Below are positions 25,617-38,347 of a DNA stretch of 64,000 nucleotides, piece by piece. Position numbers and translations under genes: made by a program. This DNA comes from Aureimonas sp. AU4 (GTDB lineage: Bacteria; Pseudomonadota; Alphaproteobacteria; Rhizobiales; Rhizobiaceae): NCBI RefSeq assembly GCF_001463765.1, contig NZ_BBWK01000001.1, positions 25,046 through 89,045 of the forward strand, in the 5' to 3' direction. Within the stretch, counting starts at the first letter, position 1. Every line of letters begins with the position of its first letter. The notes under the pieces are model-generated. The model was not told where the DNA came from. It saw only the letters and a program-made list of their open reading frames with translations, and made no database searches.

Positions 25617-27068
25617 TCACATGTGGATGACCTTGCCGTAGGCGTCGAGAACGCTCTCGTGCATCATTTCCGACAGGGTCGGATGCGGGAACACCGTGTG
25701 CATCAACTCTTCCTCGGTCGTCTCGAGACCCATGGCGATGACGAAGCCTTGGATGAGTTCGGTCACCTCGGCTCCAACCATATGCGCGCCCAGCAGCTCG
25801 CCGGTCTTGGCATCGAAGACGGTTTTGACCATGCCTTCGGGTTCACCAAGCGCGATGGCCTTGCCGTTCCCGACGAAGCGGAAGCGTCCGACCTTCACCT
25901 CCCGACCGTTCTCCTTGGCACGCGCTTCGGTCAGGCCGACAGATGCGATCTGCGGTTGGCAGTACGTGCAGCCCGGGATCTGCGTGCGCTTCATCGGATG
26001 GGTTTCGAGGCCCTTGATGGCCTCGACGCAGATCGTCCCCTCGTGTTCCGCCTTGTGGGCCAGCATGGGCGCTCCAGCGACATCACCGATCGCGTAGATG
26101 CCGGGGATGTTGGTTCGACCCGCACCGTCGATCTTGATGATCCCGCGATCTATCGCGACGCCGAGACCCTCTAGATTCAACCCTTCGGTATTGCCCTGCA
26201 CACCGACGGCGGAAATCAGACGCTCGGCCTGTAGGGTCTGGGTCTTGCCGTCCTGCTCGACGACGACCTCGACGCCGGGGCCGGACTTGGTCACCTTCGC
26301 GACCTTGGCGCCCGACAGGATCTTCATGCCCTGCTTCTCGAACTGCTTTCGGGCGACAGCCGCGATCTCGGCATCCTCCACCGGCAGGATCTGGGGCAGC
26401 AGTTCGACGACCGTTACCTCAGCGCCCATCGATCGATAGAACGAGGCGAACTCGATGCCGATTGCGCCCGAACCCATGACGATCAACGACTTCGGCATGG
26501 ACGCCGGCTTCATCGCCTCGAAGTACGTCCAAATTCGATCGCCGTCCGGCTCCATGCCCGGCAGAACGCGAGGGCGCGCGCCCGTCGCTATGATCACGTG
26601 CTTCGCCTGATAGGTTCCGTGCGGCAGAACGTTCTTTGGAATAGGGTTCTGCGGCTGAACCGCGGGCTTCGATGGCGCGCCTACCTGTATCTCGGCTGGC
26701 CCACCCTTTCCGGCCTTCGTGATCTTCGCTTCGCCCCAGATCACGTCGACCTTGTTCTTCTTCAGAAGCATAGCAACGCCGCCGTTAAGCTGCGCCGAGA
26801 CACCGCGCGAGCGTTTGACGACGGCGTCGACGTCGAATCCGGGCTGCGCGATCTTCAGACCGTAGCTCTCGCCATGCTGCGCGTAGTGGTAGATCTCGGC
26901 CGAACGCAGAAGGGCCTTGGTCGGAATGCATCCCCAGTTCAGGCAGATCCCGCCAAGGTGTTCTCGTTCAACGACCGCGGTGCGGAAGCCCAGCTGCGCG
27001 GCGCGAATGGCCGCCACGTAGCCACCGGGGCCGCCGCCGATGATGAGGATGTCGTAGGAGTCAGCCAT
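25617..27068 (-). CDS. lpdA: Dihydrolipoyl dehydrogenase (E3)
   Basis: FAD enzyme that reoxidises dihydrolipoamide of the PDH complex with NAD+. The 483-residue chain has the N-terminal dinucleotide fold IIGGGPGGYVAA, the redox-active pair C42-LNWG-C47, the second nucleotide fold VMGSGAIGIEFASF, and the C-terminal active-site His in the VFPHPTLSE block. The stretch at about residues 105-150 carries an insertion relative to shorter E3 enzymes, as seen in rhizobial PDH-operon copies. As the last gene of the PDH operon it most likely serves pyruvate dehydrogenase. Confidence 0.97.
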   Translation of the reverse strand: MADSYDILIIGGGPGGYVAAIRAAQLGFRTAVVEREHLGGICLNWGCIPTKALLRSAEIYHYAQHGESYGLKIAQPGFDVDAVVKRSRGVSAQLNGGVAMLLKKNKVDVIWGEAKITKAGKGGPAEIQVGAPSKPAVQPQNPIPKNVLPHGTYQAKHVIIATGARPRVLPGMEPDGDRIWTYFEAMKPASMPKSLIVMGSGAIGIEFASFYRSMGAEVTVVELLPQILPVEDAEIAAVARKQFEKQGMKILSGAKVAKVTKSGPGVEVVVEQDGKTQTLQAERLISAVGVQGNTEGLNLEGLGVAIDRGIIKIDGAGRTNIPGIYAIGDVAGAPMLAHKAEHEGTICVEAIKGLETHPMKRTQIPGCTYCQPQIASVGLTEARAKENGREVKVGRFRFVGNGKAIALGEPEGMVKTVFDAKTGELLGAHMVGAEVTELIQGFVIAMGLETTEEELMHTVFPHPTLSEMMHESVLDAYGKVIHM

Positions 27069-27119
27069 CGATCAGCGTCCTGAAGGGTTGAGGTGAGAGG
27101 GCTGCGCCGGGCGCAGCGT

Positions 27120-27758
27120 TCATAGAAGCGCTTCGAGGGTCGCCGCGATGGAGACACCGAGCTTTCGGGTGTTCTCGGCATCCAGGTGGATTCCATCGGT
27201 GGGCGTGGCCATACAGACTTCCGAGGCGGCGACATGGATGCATCCGAGGCGACGGGCGAGCGCATCGTAAAGCGGCGCGAACTGCGAGGACTCAGCTTGA
27301 GCGAACCCGAACATCGCATCGAAGTCCTCGTCCTGGGTTTCCACGAGCGAGGGGGGCGATACGATGATGATCTCGGGGGCATCGAAGTCGAAACCGTAGG
27401 GAAAGCTGCGGGCGATCTCGACCAACCGCTCCATGCCCCATGCCGCCTCGCGTGCCCGACCACCGCCCGTGTGGCGCTTGAGGTCGTTCGACCCGAGCGC
27501 CAGAACGAGAATGTCGATCGGTGCGTGAGTCGCTAGGATCGTCGGAAGGACGCGGGCGCCGTTGCGATCGCCTGCCGAAAGATAATCGTCATAGGCCGTC
27601 GTCCGGCCGTTCAGGCCTTCCGCGATGACGCGCGCACGGGTCCCAAGTGTTTGCTGGACGACGCTCGGCCAACGGTCCTCGAACCGGTGACGTCCCTGCC
27701 CATCCGCATCGAACCCCCAGGTCAGCGAGTCGCCATAGCAAACGATCGTCGAAGTCAT
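27120..27758 (-). CDS. SGNH/GDSL-type hydrolase (arylesterase-like)
   Basis: A 212-residue SGNH hydrolase, an esterase or lipase-like enzyme without an obvious signal peptide. Block I is CYGDSLTWG with the nucleophile Ser, Gly is in LNGRTT, Asn in LALGSNDLK, and the Asp-x-x-His pair in DGIHLD. This is the pattern of arylesterases and acyl-CoA thioesterase-like SGNH enzymes. The start ATG 27758 removes an unconserved upstream extension that would overlap pdhC. It lies between pdhC and lpdA in the PDH operon; its role there is unknown. Confidence 0.9.
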   Translation of the reverse strand: MTSTIVCYGDSLTWGFDADGQGRHRFEDRWPSVVQQTLGTRARVIAEGLNGRTTAYDDYLSAGDRNGARVLPTILATHAPIDILVLALGSNDLKRHTGGGRAREAAWGMERLVEIARSFPYGFDFDAPEIIIVSPPSLVETQDEDFDAMFGFAQAESSQFAPLYDALARRLGCIHVAASEVCMATPTDGIHLDAENTRKLGVSIAATLEALL

Positions 27759-27778
27759 GACGTCCGCTTCCCTCAAGC

Positions 27779-29218
27779 TCAGACCAGCATGCTCATCGGG
27801 TTCTCGATGAAGCGGCGGAAAGCCGACAACAGTTCGGCCCCCAAGGCTCCGTCGACGGCGCGGTGATCCGTCGACAGCGTCACCGTCATCACGTTGGCGA
27901 CCGTTACCGCTCCGTTGCGGACGACCGCCCGTTCCTCGCCCGCACCAACCGCCAGGATCGTCGCGTGCGGCGGGTTGATCACGGCCGCGAAGTCGCGGAT
28001 GCCGAACATGCCGAGATTGGACACAGCCGTCGTTCCGCCCTGGTACTCTTCGGGCTTCAGCTTGCGCGAGCGCGCCCGCTTGGCGAGATCCTTCATCTCG
28101 TTGGAAATGGCCGAAAGGGTCTTCTCGTCCGCCCGCCGGACGATCGGGGTGATCAAACCGCCTTCGATCGACACCGCGACACCGACATCGGCATGCTTGT
28201 GCTTCAGCATCGCCTGCTCGGTCCACGAGACATTCGCGTCCGGCACGGCTTGGAGAGCACAAGCCATGGCCTTGATGACCATGTCGTTGACCGAAAGCTT
28301 GTAGGCCGGCTTGTCGCCCACCTCGGTCCGAATGGTCGGAGCCGCCGCATTCAGTTGCTTGCGTAGCGCCAGCAGGGCGTCGAGCTCGCAGTCCAGGCTA
28401 AGATAGAAGTGCGGGACGGTTTGCTTGGACTCGACGAGACGCTTGGCGATCGTCTTGCGCATGCCGTCGTGCGGAATCTTCTCGTAGGAGCCTTCCGCAA
28501 AGAGCTTGAGAATTGCGTCGTCCGAGGCAGGCTTCGTCGGAGCAGAAGCGGCCTGAGCGGCGGGAGCGGTTGCAGGGTGCTGAGGCTCGGAAGGTTGCGC
28601 TGCCGGCTTGCCAGTGGCTGCGCCCATTGCGGCCGCCTCGACATCGGCCTTCACGACACGGCCGCGCGGACCCGAACCCGAGACGGCGGAGAGATCGACG
28701 CCCTGCTCCTTCGCCAGGCGCCTCGCCAACGGGGACGCGATCGTGCGGCCTTCAGACCTGGCTGTGCCGGAGGATGGCGCCAACTCACGCGAGCTCCCGC
28801 CGTCCGATGCCGTCTCGGAGGGACGCTGATAGGAACGCTGCGAAAGATCCTTCGCTTCCTCCTGTCCGACGACGACCGCGTTGTCGCCCGTCGCGCCGCC
28901 CTTCGGCTTCGCATCGCCCGCTGCATTCGTGGCGGTCGCCTCTTCGGCGCCGGAGGAAGCGGCGCTCGCATCCTCGCCATCAGGAGCGAGGATCGCGATG
29001 ACGGCGTTGACCTTCACGCCCTCGGTTCCGGCCGGGACGACGATCTTGGCGACTGTGCCCTCGTCGACGGCTTCGACCTCCATGGTCGCCTTGTCGGTCT
29101 CGATCTCCGCGATCACGTCGCCGGAGGAGACCTTATCGCCCTCCTTGACCAGCCACTTCGCCAGGTTCCCTTCCTCCATGGTCGGGGAAAGCGCCGGCAT
29201 CGTCACGTTGATCGGCAT
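27779..29218 (-). CDS. pdhC: Pyruvate dehydrogenase E2, dihydrolipoamide acetyltransferase
   Basis: Core of the PDH complex; it transfers acetyl from lipoamide to CoA. The 479-residue product has one lipoyl domain at the N-terminus (lipoyl Lys43 in ETDKATME), an Ala/Pro/Thr-rich linker, a peripheral-subunit-binding domain ([17 protein letters not shown]... [11 protein letters not shown]) and the catalytic domain ending in [14 protein letters not shown], with the active-site His and Asp. ATG 29218 is the start, with GAGAGGA upstream. It follows the SRPBCC gene and precedes the SGNH hydrolase in one operon. Confidence 0.97.
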   Translation of the reverse strand: MPINVTMPALSPTMEEGNLAKWLVKEGDKVSSGDVIAEIETDKATMEVEAVDEGTVAKIVVPAGTEGVKVNAVIAILAPDGEDASAASSGAEEATATNAAGDAKPKGGATGDNAVVVGQEEAKDLSQRSYQRPSETASDGGSSRELAPSSGTARSEGRTIASPLARRLAKEQGVDLSAVSGSGPRGRVVKADVEAAAMGAATGKPAAQPSEPQHPATAPAAQAASAPTKPASDDAILKLFAEGSYEKIPHDGMRKTIAKRLVESKQTVPHFYLSLDCELDALLALRKQLNAAAPTIRTEVGDKPAYKLSVNDMVIKAMACALQAVPDANVSWTEQAMLKHKHADVGVAVSIEGGLITPIVRRADEKTLSAISNEMKDLAKRARSRKLKPEEYQGGTTAVSNLGMFGIRDFAAVINPPHATILAVGAGEERAVVRNGAVTVANVMTVTLSTDHRAVDGALGAELLSAFRRFIENPMSMLV

Positions 29219-29232
29219 GGTGGACGGTCCTC

Positions 29233-29715
29233 TCACTCGCCCTTCGCGTGGGCATCGGTGTCTTCGGCATGCGCGGCCCAGTTGCTCAGGTGGCGCGTCC
29301 AGTCGTCGTGATGGCTTTGCATGTAGGCGAGGCGATCCCTTTCGGGAGCCGCCATCCAGCCCTGATGTTCGATGGTGACAAGCGACCCATCGCCCTCCGA
29401 CTCGATCCAGATCGACACGATCGTATCGAATCCCCAGTCGTCGTCCGCCCAGACCATCACAAGGCCATTCGGTGGATGGAAGGACGTCACCTGTGCCCGC
29501 ACGGTCCGCCCGCGCCCCTCGGGATCAACCCAGGGGGCAACGAATTGGCCATCGGCCTTCGCGTCGAAGTCCACATGCGTCCGCCACCATTTGCGGAAGC
29601 AGTCGGGGTCCGTCAAGCACGTCCAAGTTCGCTTCGGCGTTGCCGAAACATGCCTGACGATGCGGAGCGTCCCCTCGCCGCCCTCGACGGGCGGCGAGAC
29701 TTCGAGCTCGTCCAT
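29233..29715 (-). CDS. SRPBCC (Aha1/START-like) domain protein inside the PDH operon
   Basis: A 160-residue helix-grip-fold protein of the SRPBCC superfamily (activator of Hsp90 homologue-like group). Typical blocks are [19 protein letters not shown] near residue 25-45, [15 protein letters not shown], and the late TIEHQGW strand and long C-terminal helix. Its ligand is unknown. The ATG overlaps the pdhB stop as ATGA and the stop lies 14 bp before pdhC, so it is an integral member of the operon. Whether it chaperones a PDH subunit or binds a small hydrophobic ligand is open. Confidence 0.88.
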   Translation of the reverse strand: MDELEVSPPVEGGEGTLRIVRHVSATPKRTWTCLTDPDCFRKWWRTHVDFDAKADGQFVAPWVDPEGRGRTVRAQVTSFHPPNGLVMVWADDDWGFDTIVSIWIESEGDGSLVTIEHQGWMAAPERDRLAYMQSHHDDWTRHLSNWAAHAEDTDAHAKGE

Positions 29716-31142
29716 CAATCGCGGTAGCAGACGGCGCGCACCGCCTCGATCACATCCTTGACCGAGGGCAAGGCCAGCTTCTCGAGGTTGGCGGCGTAGG
29801 GCATCGGCACATCCTTGCCGCACACCTTCAGCACCGGTGCGTCGAGGTCATCGAAGGCGCGAACCATCAGCTGAGACGCGATCTCGGAGCCGATTGAATT
29901 CTGCGGCCAGCCTTCCTCGACCGTCACGCAGCGATTGGTCTTGCGCACCGAGCGCACGATGGCGTCGACGTCCATCGGCCGGATCGTGCGCAGGTCGAGG
30001 ACCTCGGCGTCGATGCCTTCCTTCTCCAGCTGCTCGGCGGCTGCGACCGCGTAGGTCATGCCGATGCCGAAGGAGACGATCGTCACGTCCTTGCCCTTGC
30101 GGTGGACGCGGGCCTTGCCGATCGGCACCGTCCAATCGTCGGTCTGCGGAACGTCGAACGAATGACCGTAGAGGATCTCGTTCTCGAGAAACACGACGGG
30201 GTTCGGATCTCGGATCGCCGACTTGAGCAAGCCCTTCGCATCGGCCGCCGTGAAGGGCTGAACGACCTTCAGGCCCGGGATGTGACTGTACCACGCCGCA
30301 TAGTCCTGACTGTGCTGCGCCGCGACGCGGGCGGCGGCACCGTTGGGACCACGGAAGACGATCGGGCAACCCATCTGGCCACCCGCCATATAAAGCGTCT
30401 TGGCCGCTGAGTTGATGATCTGATCGATCGCTTGCATGGCGAAGTTGAACGTCATGAACTCGACGATCGGCTTCAGTCCACCGAAGGCCGCGCCGACGCC
30501 CATGCCTGCAAAGCCATGCTCGGTGATCGGCGTGTCCACGACGCGGCGCGCACCGAACTCCTCGAGGAGACCCTGGCTGATCTTATAGGCGCCCTGGTAT
30601 TCGGCCACCTCTTCGCCCATCAGGAAGACGCGCTCGTCGCGGCGCATCTCCTCGGCCATGGCGTCGCGCAGAGCCTCGCGGACGGTCTGCGTTGCAAGCT
30701 TCGCACCCGCCGGCACCTCCTCGGCGTAGTCGCCGTCGGGATCGCCGACTTCGGGATGCGACAGGCCGGAAGCGGGAACGGGCGCGCCCTTGGACTTTTC
30801 GCCGTCGCTCGCCTCGGGCTTGGCCTCCCGTGGAGCCTCGGCCTTCGCCGGTTGCGATGAAGCCGCAGCCGGCATGGCATTGGTGTCGCCAACGCTCTCA
30901 CCGTCGGCAAGGAGAACGGCGATCGGCGTGTTGACCTTCACGTTCTCGGTGCCGGCCTGAACGAGGATCTTGCCAAGCTTCCCCTCGTCGATGGCTTCGA
31001 CCTCCATGGTCGCCTTATCGGTCTCAATCTCCGCGATCACGTCACCGGGGGCAACGGTATCCCCCTCGTTCTTGACCCACTTGGAAAGGGTGCCCTCTTC
31101 CATCGTCGGCGAGAGGGCGGGCATCAGGATTTCGGTCGGCAT
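29715..31142 (-). CDS. pdhB: Pyruvate dehydrogenase E1 beta subunit with N-terminal lipoyl domain
   Basis: Forms the heterotetrameric E1 with PdhA and decarboxylates pyruvate with thiamine diphosphate. It has 475 residues, longer than the usual 330, because a complete lipoyl domain (residues 1-80, lipoyl Lys43 in ETDKATME) and an Ala/Glu-rich linker precede the transketolase-like core. The core starts near residue 150 ([15 protein letters not shown]) and shows the [13 protein letters not shown] block with the catalytic Glu. This lipoyl-E1beta fusion is typical of alphaproteobacteria. It starts 9 bp after pdhA. Confidence 0.97.
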   Translation of the reverse strand: MPTEILMPALSPTMEEGTLSKWVKNEGDTVAPGDVIAEIETDKATMEVEAIDEGKLGKILVQAGTENVKVNTPIAVLLADGESVGDTNAMPAAASSQPAKAEAPREAKPEASDGEKSKGAPVPASGLSHPEVGDPDGDYAEEVPAGAKLATQTVREALRDAMAEEMRRDERVFLMGEEVAEYQGAYKISQGLLEEFGARRVVDTPITEHGFAGMGVGAAFGGLKPIVEFMTFNFAMQAIDQIINSAAKTLYMAGGQMGCPIVFRGPNGAAARVAAQHSQDYAAWYSHIPGLKVVQPFTAADAKGLLKSAIRDPNPVVFLENEILYGHSFDVPQTDDWTVPIGKARVHRKGKDVTIVSFGIGMTYAVAAAEQLEKEGIDAEVLDLRTIRPMDVDAIVRSVRKTNRCVTVEEGWPQNSIGSEIASQLMVRAFDDLDAPVLKVCGKDVPMPYAANLEKLALPSVKDVIEAVRAVCYRD

Positions 31143-31151
31143 GGTTCGCCC

Positions 31152-32243
31152 TTACTCCGCAGCCTGCGGGATGTCGTCGGCATAGATGTCGGTCCACAAT
31201 TCCGACACGTCGGGCTCGGGATCGTTCTGTGCGAACTCCGCCGCATCGGCCACGATCTCGCGGACCTCCTTGTCGACGGCCTTCAACTCGTCCTCGTTCA
31301 TGGCGTGGGCGCCAACGAGACGGGCACGGACCTGCTCGATCGGGTCAGATTCCGACCGCATCTTCTGAACCTCGTCGCGCGTGCGATATTTCGCGGGATC
31401 CGACATGGAGTGGCCGCGATAGCGATAGGTGAGCATCTCGAGGATGATCGGGCCCTCGCCCGAGCGGCAATGCTCCAACGCCATGTCGCCAGCCGCCTTC
31501 ACGGCGCGCACGTCCATGCCGTCGACTTGAATGCCTGGAATCTTGAAGGAAATGCCGCGGTGGGCGAAATTCGTCTCGGCCGACGCGCGATTGACGGCCG
31601 TTCCCATTGCGTACCGGTTGTTCTCTATCACGTAGATGACCGGGAGCTTCCACAGCGAGGCCATGTTGAAGCTCTCGTAGACTTGGCCCTGGTTTGCGGC
31701 CCCATCGCCGAAGTAGGTGATCGAGACGGCGTCGTTGCCCTTGTAGCGGTTGGCGAAGGCGAGCCCGGTACCGAGCGAGACCTGGGCGCCGACAATGCCG
31801 TGTCCACCGTAGAAATGCTTCTCCTTCGAGAACATGTGCATAGAGCCGCCCTTGCCCTTCGAGTAGCCGGAGCGGCGACCCGTGAGCTCGGCCATGACGC
31901 CGCGCGATTCCATTCCGGTCGCGAGCATGTGACCATGGTCGCGATAACCGGTGATGACCTCGTCACCTTCCTTCATCGCCATTTGCATGCCGATGACCAC
32001 GGCCTCCTGGCCGATGTAGAGGTGGCAGAAGCCACCGATGAAGCCCATACCGTAAAGTTGGCCAGCCTTTTCCTCGAAGCGACGAATCAGGAGCATGTCG
32101 CGATAGGCACGGAGTTCTTCGTCCCGACTGAACTCGACGGGCGGAGGCGGCTCGAGAGCGCGGAGCGTATCGACGATCGCGCCGGCGGCGCGTGCCTTCT
32201 CCGTCGCAACTTTGGGACTGGTCTTCGGCTTGCTGGCGGCCAT
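31152..32243 (-). CDS. pdhA: Pyruvate dehydrogenase E1 alpha subunit
   Basis: Carries the thiamine diphosphate site of PDH E1. The 363-residue product begins with a Lys/Ala-rich tail, then RDMLLIRRFEEKAGQLY and the TPP-binding motif GDGAANQGQVYESFN...ENN. The YRYRGHSMSDPAKYR loop corresponds to the phosphorylation loop region of the mitochondrial enzyme. ATG 32243 is preferred over a longer frame reaching 32306. It is the first gene of the operon pdhA-pdhB-SRPBCC-pdhC-SGNH-lpdA, so the promoter should lie in 32244-32386. Confidence 0.97.
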   Translation of the reverse strand: MAASKPKTSPKVATEKARAAGAIVDTLRALEPPPPVEFSRDEELRAYRDMLLIRRFEEKAGQLYGMGFIGGFCHLYIGQEAVVIGMQMAMKEGDEVITGYRDHGHMLATGMESRGVMAELTGRRSGYSKGKGGSMHMFSKEKHFYGGHGIVGAQVSLGTGLAFANRYKGNDAVSITYFGDGAANQGQVYESFNMASLWKLPVIYVIENNRYAMGTAVNRASAETNFAHRGISFKIPGIQVDGMDVRAVKAAGDMALEHCRSGEGPIILEMLTYRYRGHSMSDPAKYRTRDEVQKMRSESDPIEQVRARLVGAHAMNEDELKAVDKEVREIVADAAEFAQNDPEPDVSELWTDIYADDIPQAAE

Positions 32244-32386
32244 GACGGATCCGTCTTCTCGCGTCCGCAGGGCGGACAGTGAAGACGACACTATCAGGTC
32301 ACGCACCCAAGCAACAAGCGAATGCTCGGCATGAACCGCTTATCGGTCAAGCCTCGCAAATTGACGCACATATAACCGAAATTCAG

Positions 32387-32719
32387 TTACTCTTTTTGGC
32401 CGAAGAGGATGACGATCTCATCGGTGTTGGCGGTATTAAGCGTGCGACGTGCGCGTTCATCGATCATGTCGCGCTCAAGGGTGCCGTCGCTCAGCAGTTC
32501 CACTCGCTTCTCAATGCCCGTGCGCTGGTCGAGAAGGCCGTCCAGTGTCGCCTGTTTCGCCGCAAGTTCCGCACGGAGTTGAACGCCTGCCTCCGTACCA
32601 TAGCGACCGCTCTCCGAATGCGTGACGAAATAGCCGAGGCAAGGCAGAGTGATGGCCGGAACCACGAGCAGCCGTAAGGGCGAGCGGCGATACTGACGTG
32701 TCTGGGTCGGAAGGCTCAT
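32387..32719 (-). CDS. FtsB/DivIC-like septum formation initiator
   Basis: A 110-residue bitopic membrane protein. A basic N-terminus precedes one membrane span (about 13-33), followed by a coiled-coil segment (about 45-80) and a short C-terminal tail with the TANTDEIVILFGQ pattern. These features match FtsB/DivIC, a divisome scaffold that works with FtsL and FtsQ. It lies between eno and the PDH operon, the usual alphaproteobacterial place for this gene. ATG 32719 is chosen over an upstream in-frame start at 32740. Confidence 0.85.
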   Translation of the reverse strand: MSLPTQTRQYRRSPLRLLVVPAITLPCLGYFVTHSESGRYGTEAGVQLRAELAAKQATLDGLLDQRTGIEKRVELLSDGTLERDMIDERARRTLNTANTDEIVILFGQKE

Positions 32720-32800
32720 GCATCGATCATCCCAAAACATCGTGAGTGAAGCGTTAAGGCCGTAATGGCCTCAGGGCGCTATGTTTGCGCTGCTCGGAAC

Positions 32801-32826
32801 GAAAACGGGGCGCCAGGGCGCCCCGT
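32801..32826 (-). terminator. Intrinsic terminator after eno
   Basis: ACGGGGCGCC (32805-32814) and GGCGCCCCGT (32817-32826) form a perfect 10-bp stem with a 2-nt spacer. On the minus strand it is followed by TTTTC. It lies 22 bp after the eno stop codon. An almost identical element follows secG. Confidence 0.85.
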
Positions 32827-32848
32827 CGACATCGAGCTCGTGACGACG

Positions 32849-34132
<1,284 letters not shown>

Positions 34133-34180
34133 TCACCCGTTTGGAGGTTTCGCGCGAGGGCCTGACGGCCGCCCGGGCGG

Positions 34181-35014
34181 TTAGAAGCCCTTGGCCACAG
34201 CGTCCAGCGCCTGCAGCCGTTCGAGAAGCGCCGGCATGGCATCGAGCGGTACCATGTTCGGTCCGTCCGACGGCGCGTTGTCCGGATCTTCATGCGTCTC
34301 GACGAAGAGGCCGGCCACGCCCACTGCTACGGCGGCGCGTGACAGTGTCTCGACGAAACGGCGCTCGCCGCCCGAGGAGCCGCCCTGCCCGCCCGGTTGC
34401 TGGACGGAATGGGTGGCGTCAAAGACGATCGGCGCGCCGGTCTCGGCCATGATCGGAAGCGCTCGGAAGTCGGAGACGAGCGTATTGTAACCGAACGAGG
34501 CGCCGCGTTCCGTCAGGAGGATCGTATCGTTGCCCGAGTCGAGCAACTTGCCGAGGACGTTTCGCATGTCCCACGGCGCCAGGAACTGGCCCTTCTTGAC
34601 ATTCACCACCCGTCCGGTCCGTGCCGCCGCGACCAAGAGGTCGGTCTGACGGCAAAGGAAGGCTGGTATCTGCAACACGTCGCAGACCTCCCCCACTTCC
34701 GCGCACTGCTCGGCTGTATGAACGTCCGTCAGCACCGCGACGTCGAACTCACGTTGAACCTCGTCGAAAACCGGCAACGCGCTATCGAGGCCGATGCCCC
34801 GGCGGCCGTTCATGCTGGTGCGGTTCGCCTTATCGAAACTCGCCTTGAAGACGTAGCCGATGCCGAGATCGCTCGTGATGCGCTTCATGCGTTCGGCGAT
34901 CATCATGGCATGATCGCGGCTTTCCATCTGGCAGGGGCCGGCGATCAAGGCGAAGGGTCGATCCTGAGCGAAGTCGACGCCGCGCAGGGTGATGCGGGAA
35001 CGAGGTTCGATCAT
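34181..35014 (-). CDS. kdsA: 3-deoxy-8-phosphooctulonate synthase (KDO-8-P synthase)
   Basis: Condenses arabinose 5-phosphate with phosphoenolpyruvate to make KDO-8-P for the lipopolysaccharide inner core. The 277-residue TIM barrel has [14 protein letters not shown] near the N-terminus, [23 protein letters not shown] and the [11 protein letters not shown] metal/substrate region. ATG 35014 is favoured; a TTG at 35023 would overlap the end of pyrG. It lies between pyrG and eno, where its substrate PEP is made by the downstream neighbour. Confidence 0.97.
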   Translation of the reverse strand: MIEPRSRITLRGVDFAQDRPFALIAGPCQMESRDHAMMIAERMKRITSDLGIGYVFKASFDKANRTSMNGRRGIGLDSALPVFDEVQREFDVAVLTDVHTAEQCAEVGEVCDVLQIPAFLCRQTDLLVAAARTGRVVNVKKGQFLAPWDMRNVLGKLLDSGNDTILLTERGASFGYNTLVSDFRALPIMAETGAPIVFDATHSVQQPGGQGGSSGGERRFVETLSRAAVAVGVAGLFVETHEDPDNAPSDGPNMVPLDAMPALLERLQALDAVAKGF

Positions 35015-35019
35015 GGGGC

Positions 35020-36759
<1,740 letters not shown>

Positions 36760-37353
36760 CTAGGGATTCGTCGGTGCCGGCGTGGTCGTGCCTGCCGCCG
36801 GCGCCTCGACCGGAGGAACGGTCGGCGTGACGGTTGCGTTCGGCGCTTCCGGCGCGGGGTTCGCGGGAATGGTCCCGGTGGACGGCGCGCTCAGCGCTGC
36901 CGCACCGGTCGGTACCCCGCTGCTCTGTGCGGGTGCGGCCGGAGCGGCAGCCGGTGCAGCAGGAGCCGTCGTCGGCGCGGCGCTTCCCGTGCCCGTCGGA
37001 ACCTGCGGACTCGTAGGCGCCGCGTCCGGCAGCGGGCCAAGCTGGTCCAGCAGATTACCCTGACTTCCAGCCGGAGCGGCACCACCCTGCTGGGCCGGGA
37101 TGCGGTCCAGAATGTCGAGCGGATTGTTGCCGCCGTAGCGCGCAAGGATGCCGAGCGCCATCGACGTGATGAAGAACAGTGTCGCCAGGATCGCGGTCGT
37201 GCGCGTTAGCACGTTGGCGGCGCCGCGCGCCGTCATCAGGCCGCCACCGCCACCCCCCATGCCGAGGGCGCCGCCTTCCGAGCGTTGCAGGAGGACCACC
37301 ACGACGAGCGCGAGCACGATCAGGAGGTGGACGACGATCAGAACAGTTTGCAT
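36760..37353 (-). CDS. secG: Preprotein translocase subunit SecG with long Pro/Ala-rich tail
   Basis: Small membrane subunit of the SecYEG channel. Two membrane spans (about residues 2-22 and 52-72) flank the conserved RSEGGALGMGGGGGG loop, the signature of SecG. The first 85 residues are the functional SecG; the remaining roughly 110 are low-complexity, rich in Pro, Ala and Thr. Such tails occur in Hyphomicrobiales SecG. ATG 37353 is the start because the hydrophobic span begins at once. tpiA lies upstream on the same strand. Confidence 0.93.
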   Translation of the reverse strand: MQTVLIVVHLLIVLALVVVVLLQRSEGGALGMGGGGGGLMTARGAANVLTRTTAILATLFFITSMALGILARYGGNNPLDILDRIPAQQGGAAPAGSQGNLLDQLGPLPDAAPTSPQVPTGTGSAAPTTAPAAPAAAPAAPAQSSGVPTGAAALSAPSTGTIPANPAPEAPNATVTPTVPPVEAPAAGTTTPAPTNP

Positions 37354-37438
37354 GGAACGGACGCGCAATCGCTGGAAAGGTTGCGCGCCTTCTACATGAC
37401 AGCTCCGGGAACGCCAACCCGGGGCTTGACGCCCCCGC

Positions 37439-38197
37439 TCATCGCTCCCGAGCCAGCCTTGCGATGGCGAGAAAATCCTCCGCCTTGAGGCTTGCGCCAC
37501 CAATCAGCGCACCGTCCACATCATCGACAGCGAAGAACTCTGCGGCATTGGAAGGCTTGACCGACCCACCGTAGAGAATGCGCACGCGCGAGGCAAAGGC
37601 GTGGCCGAAGCGTAGCGCCAAGCGGTTGCGCAGAAAACCATGGACTTCCGCCACATCGTCTGCGGTCGGGGTCTTGCCGGTACCTATCGCCCAGATGGGC
37701 TCGTACGCGATCACGAGCGCTTCCGGCGTCGCCTCGTCTGGAACGGAGCCGTCGAGTTGGCGGCCCAAGACGGTCAGCGTCTCCTTGGCGTCGCGTTCCG
37801 CTTCGCTTTCACCGACGCAAATGATGGGCTGCAGATCCGCCCTGATGGCGGCCTGCGCACACGCTCGCACGTGATCGTCACTCTCCCGGTGATCAGACCG
37901 TCGCTCCGAGTGCCCAAGTATCACGTATTCGGCACCCGCCTCGCGAAGCATTTCGGCCGACAGATCGCCGGTATGCGCGCCTTTCGCGTTGTGATGACAG
38001 GTCTGCGCGGCGACCCTGACCTCGTTTGGAAGGCGATCCCGCACGGCGGAGAGAAGCGTCGCCGGCGGCGAAACAAGGAGTTCGCCCGGTCCCTCTTCCC
38101 CACGTGCGACCGCGGCCGCAATCGCATCGATCTCCGCCAGTTCCGCACGCATGCCGTTCATCTTCCAGTTACCTGCAATCAGGAGACGTCGACCCAT
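37439..38197 (-). CDS. tpiA: Triosephosphate isomerase
   Basis: Interconverts dihydroxyacetone phosphate and glyceraldehyde 3-phosphate. The 252-residue barrel shows the catalytic Lys in GNWKMNG, the His in ILGHSERR, the Glu in [13 protein letters not shown] and the phosphate-binding [10 protein letters not shown]. The start is put at ATG 38197: GGAGG lies 6 nt upstream, whereas the ATG at 38203 would abut that site directly. It diverges from ppiD with a 150-bp gap. Confidence 0.97.
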   Translation of the reverse strand: MGRRLLIAGNWKMNGMRAELAEIDAIAAAVARGEEGPGELLVSPPATLLSAVRDRLPNEVRVAAQTCHHNAKGAHTGDLSAEMLREAGAEYVILGHSERRSDHRESDDHVRACAQAAIRADLQPIICVGESEAERDAKETLTVLGRQLDGSVPDEATPEALVIAYEPIWAIGTGKTPTADDVAEVHGFLRNRLALRFGHAFASRVRILYGGSVKPSNAAEFFAVDDVDGALIGGASLKAEDFLAIARLARER

Positions 38198-38347
38198 TCC
38201 CATCCTCCGCTGACGATCGGTGGCTTGGCTAGCAGTCCGATACGCGAAGTCAAATCACGCCCGGCTGCTGTCAGGCTTTCCTTCAGCGGGTGAAATGCCT
38301 ATTGCCGTCGTTCAAGATCGTTCCACAGACGCGGGAGTACGCGACCG

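Noticed and set aside
34168..34180. CCGCCCGGGCGG palindrome after kdsA as a terminator
   Set aside because: There is no loop and no T-run, and eno follows at once on the same strand.
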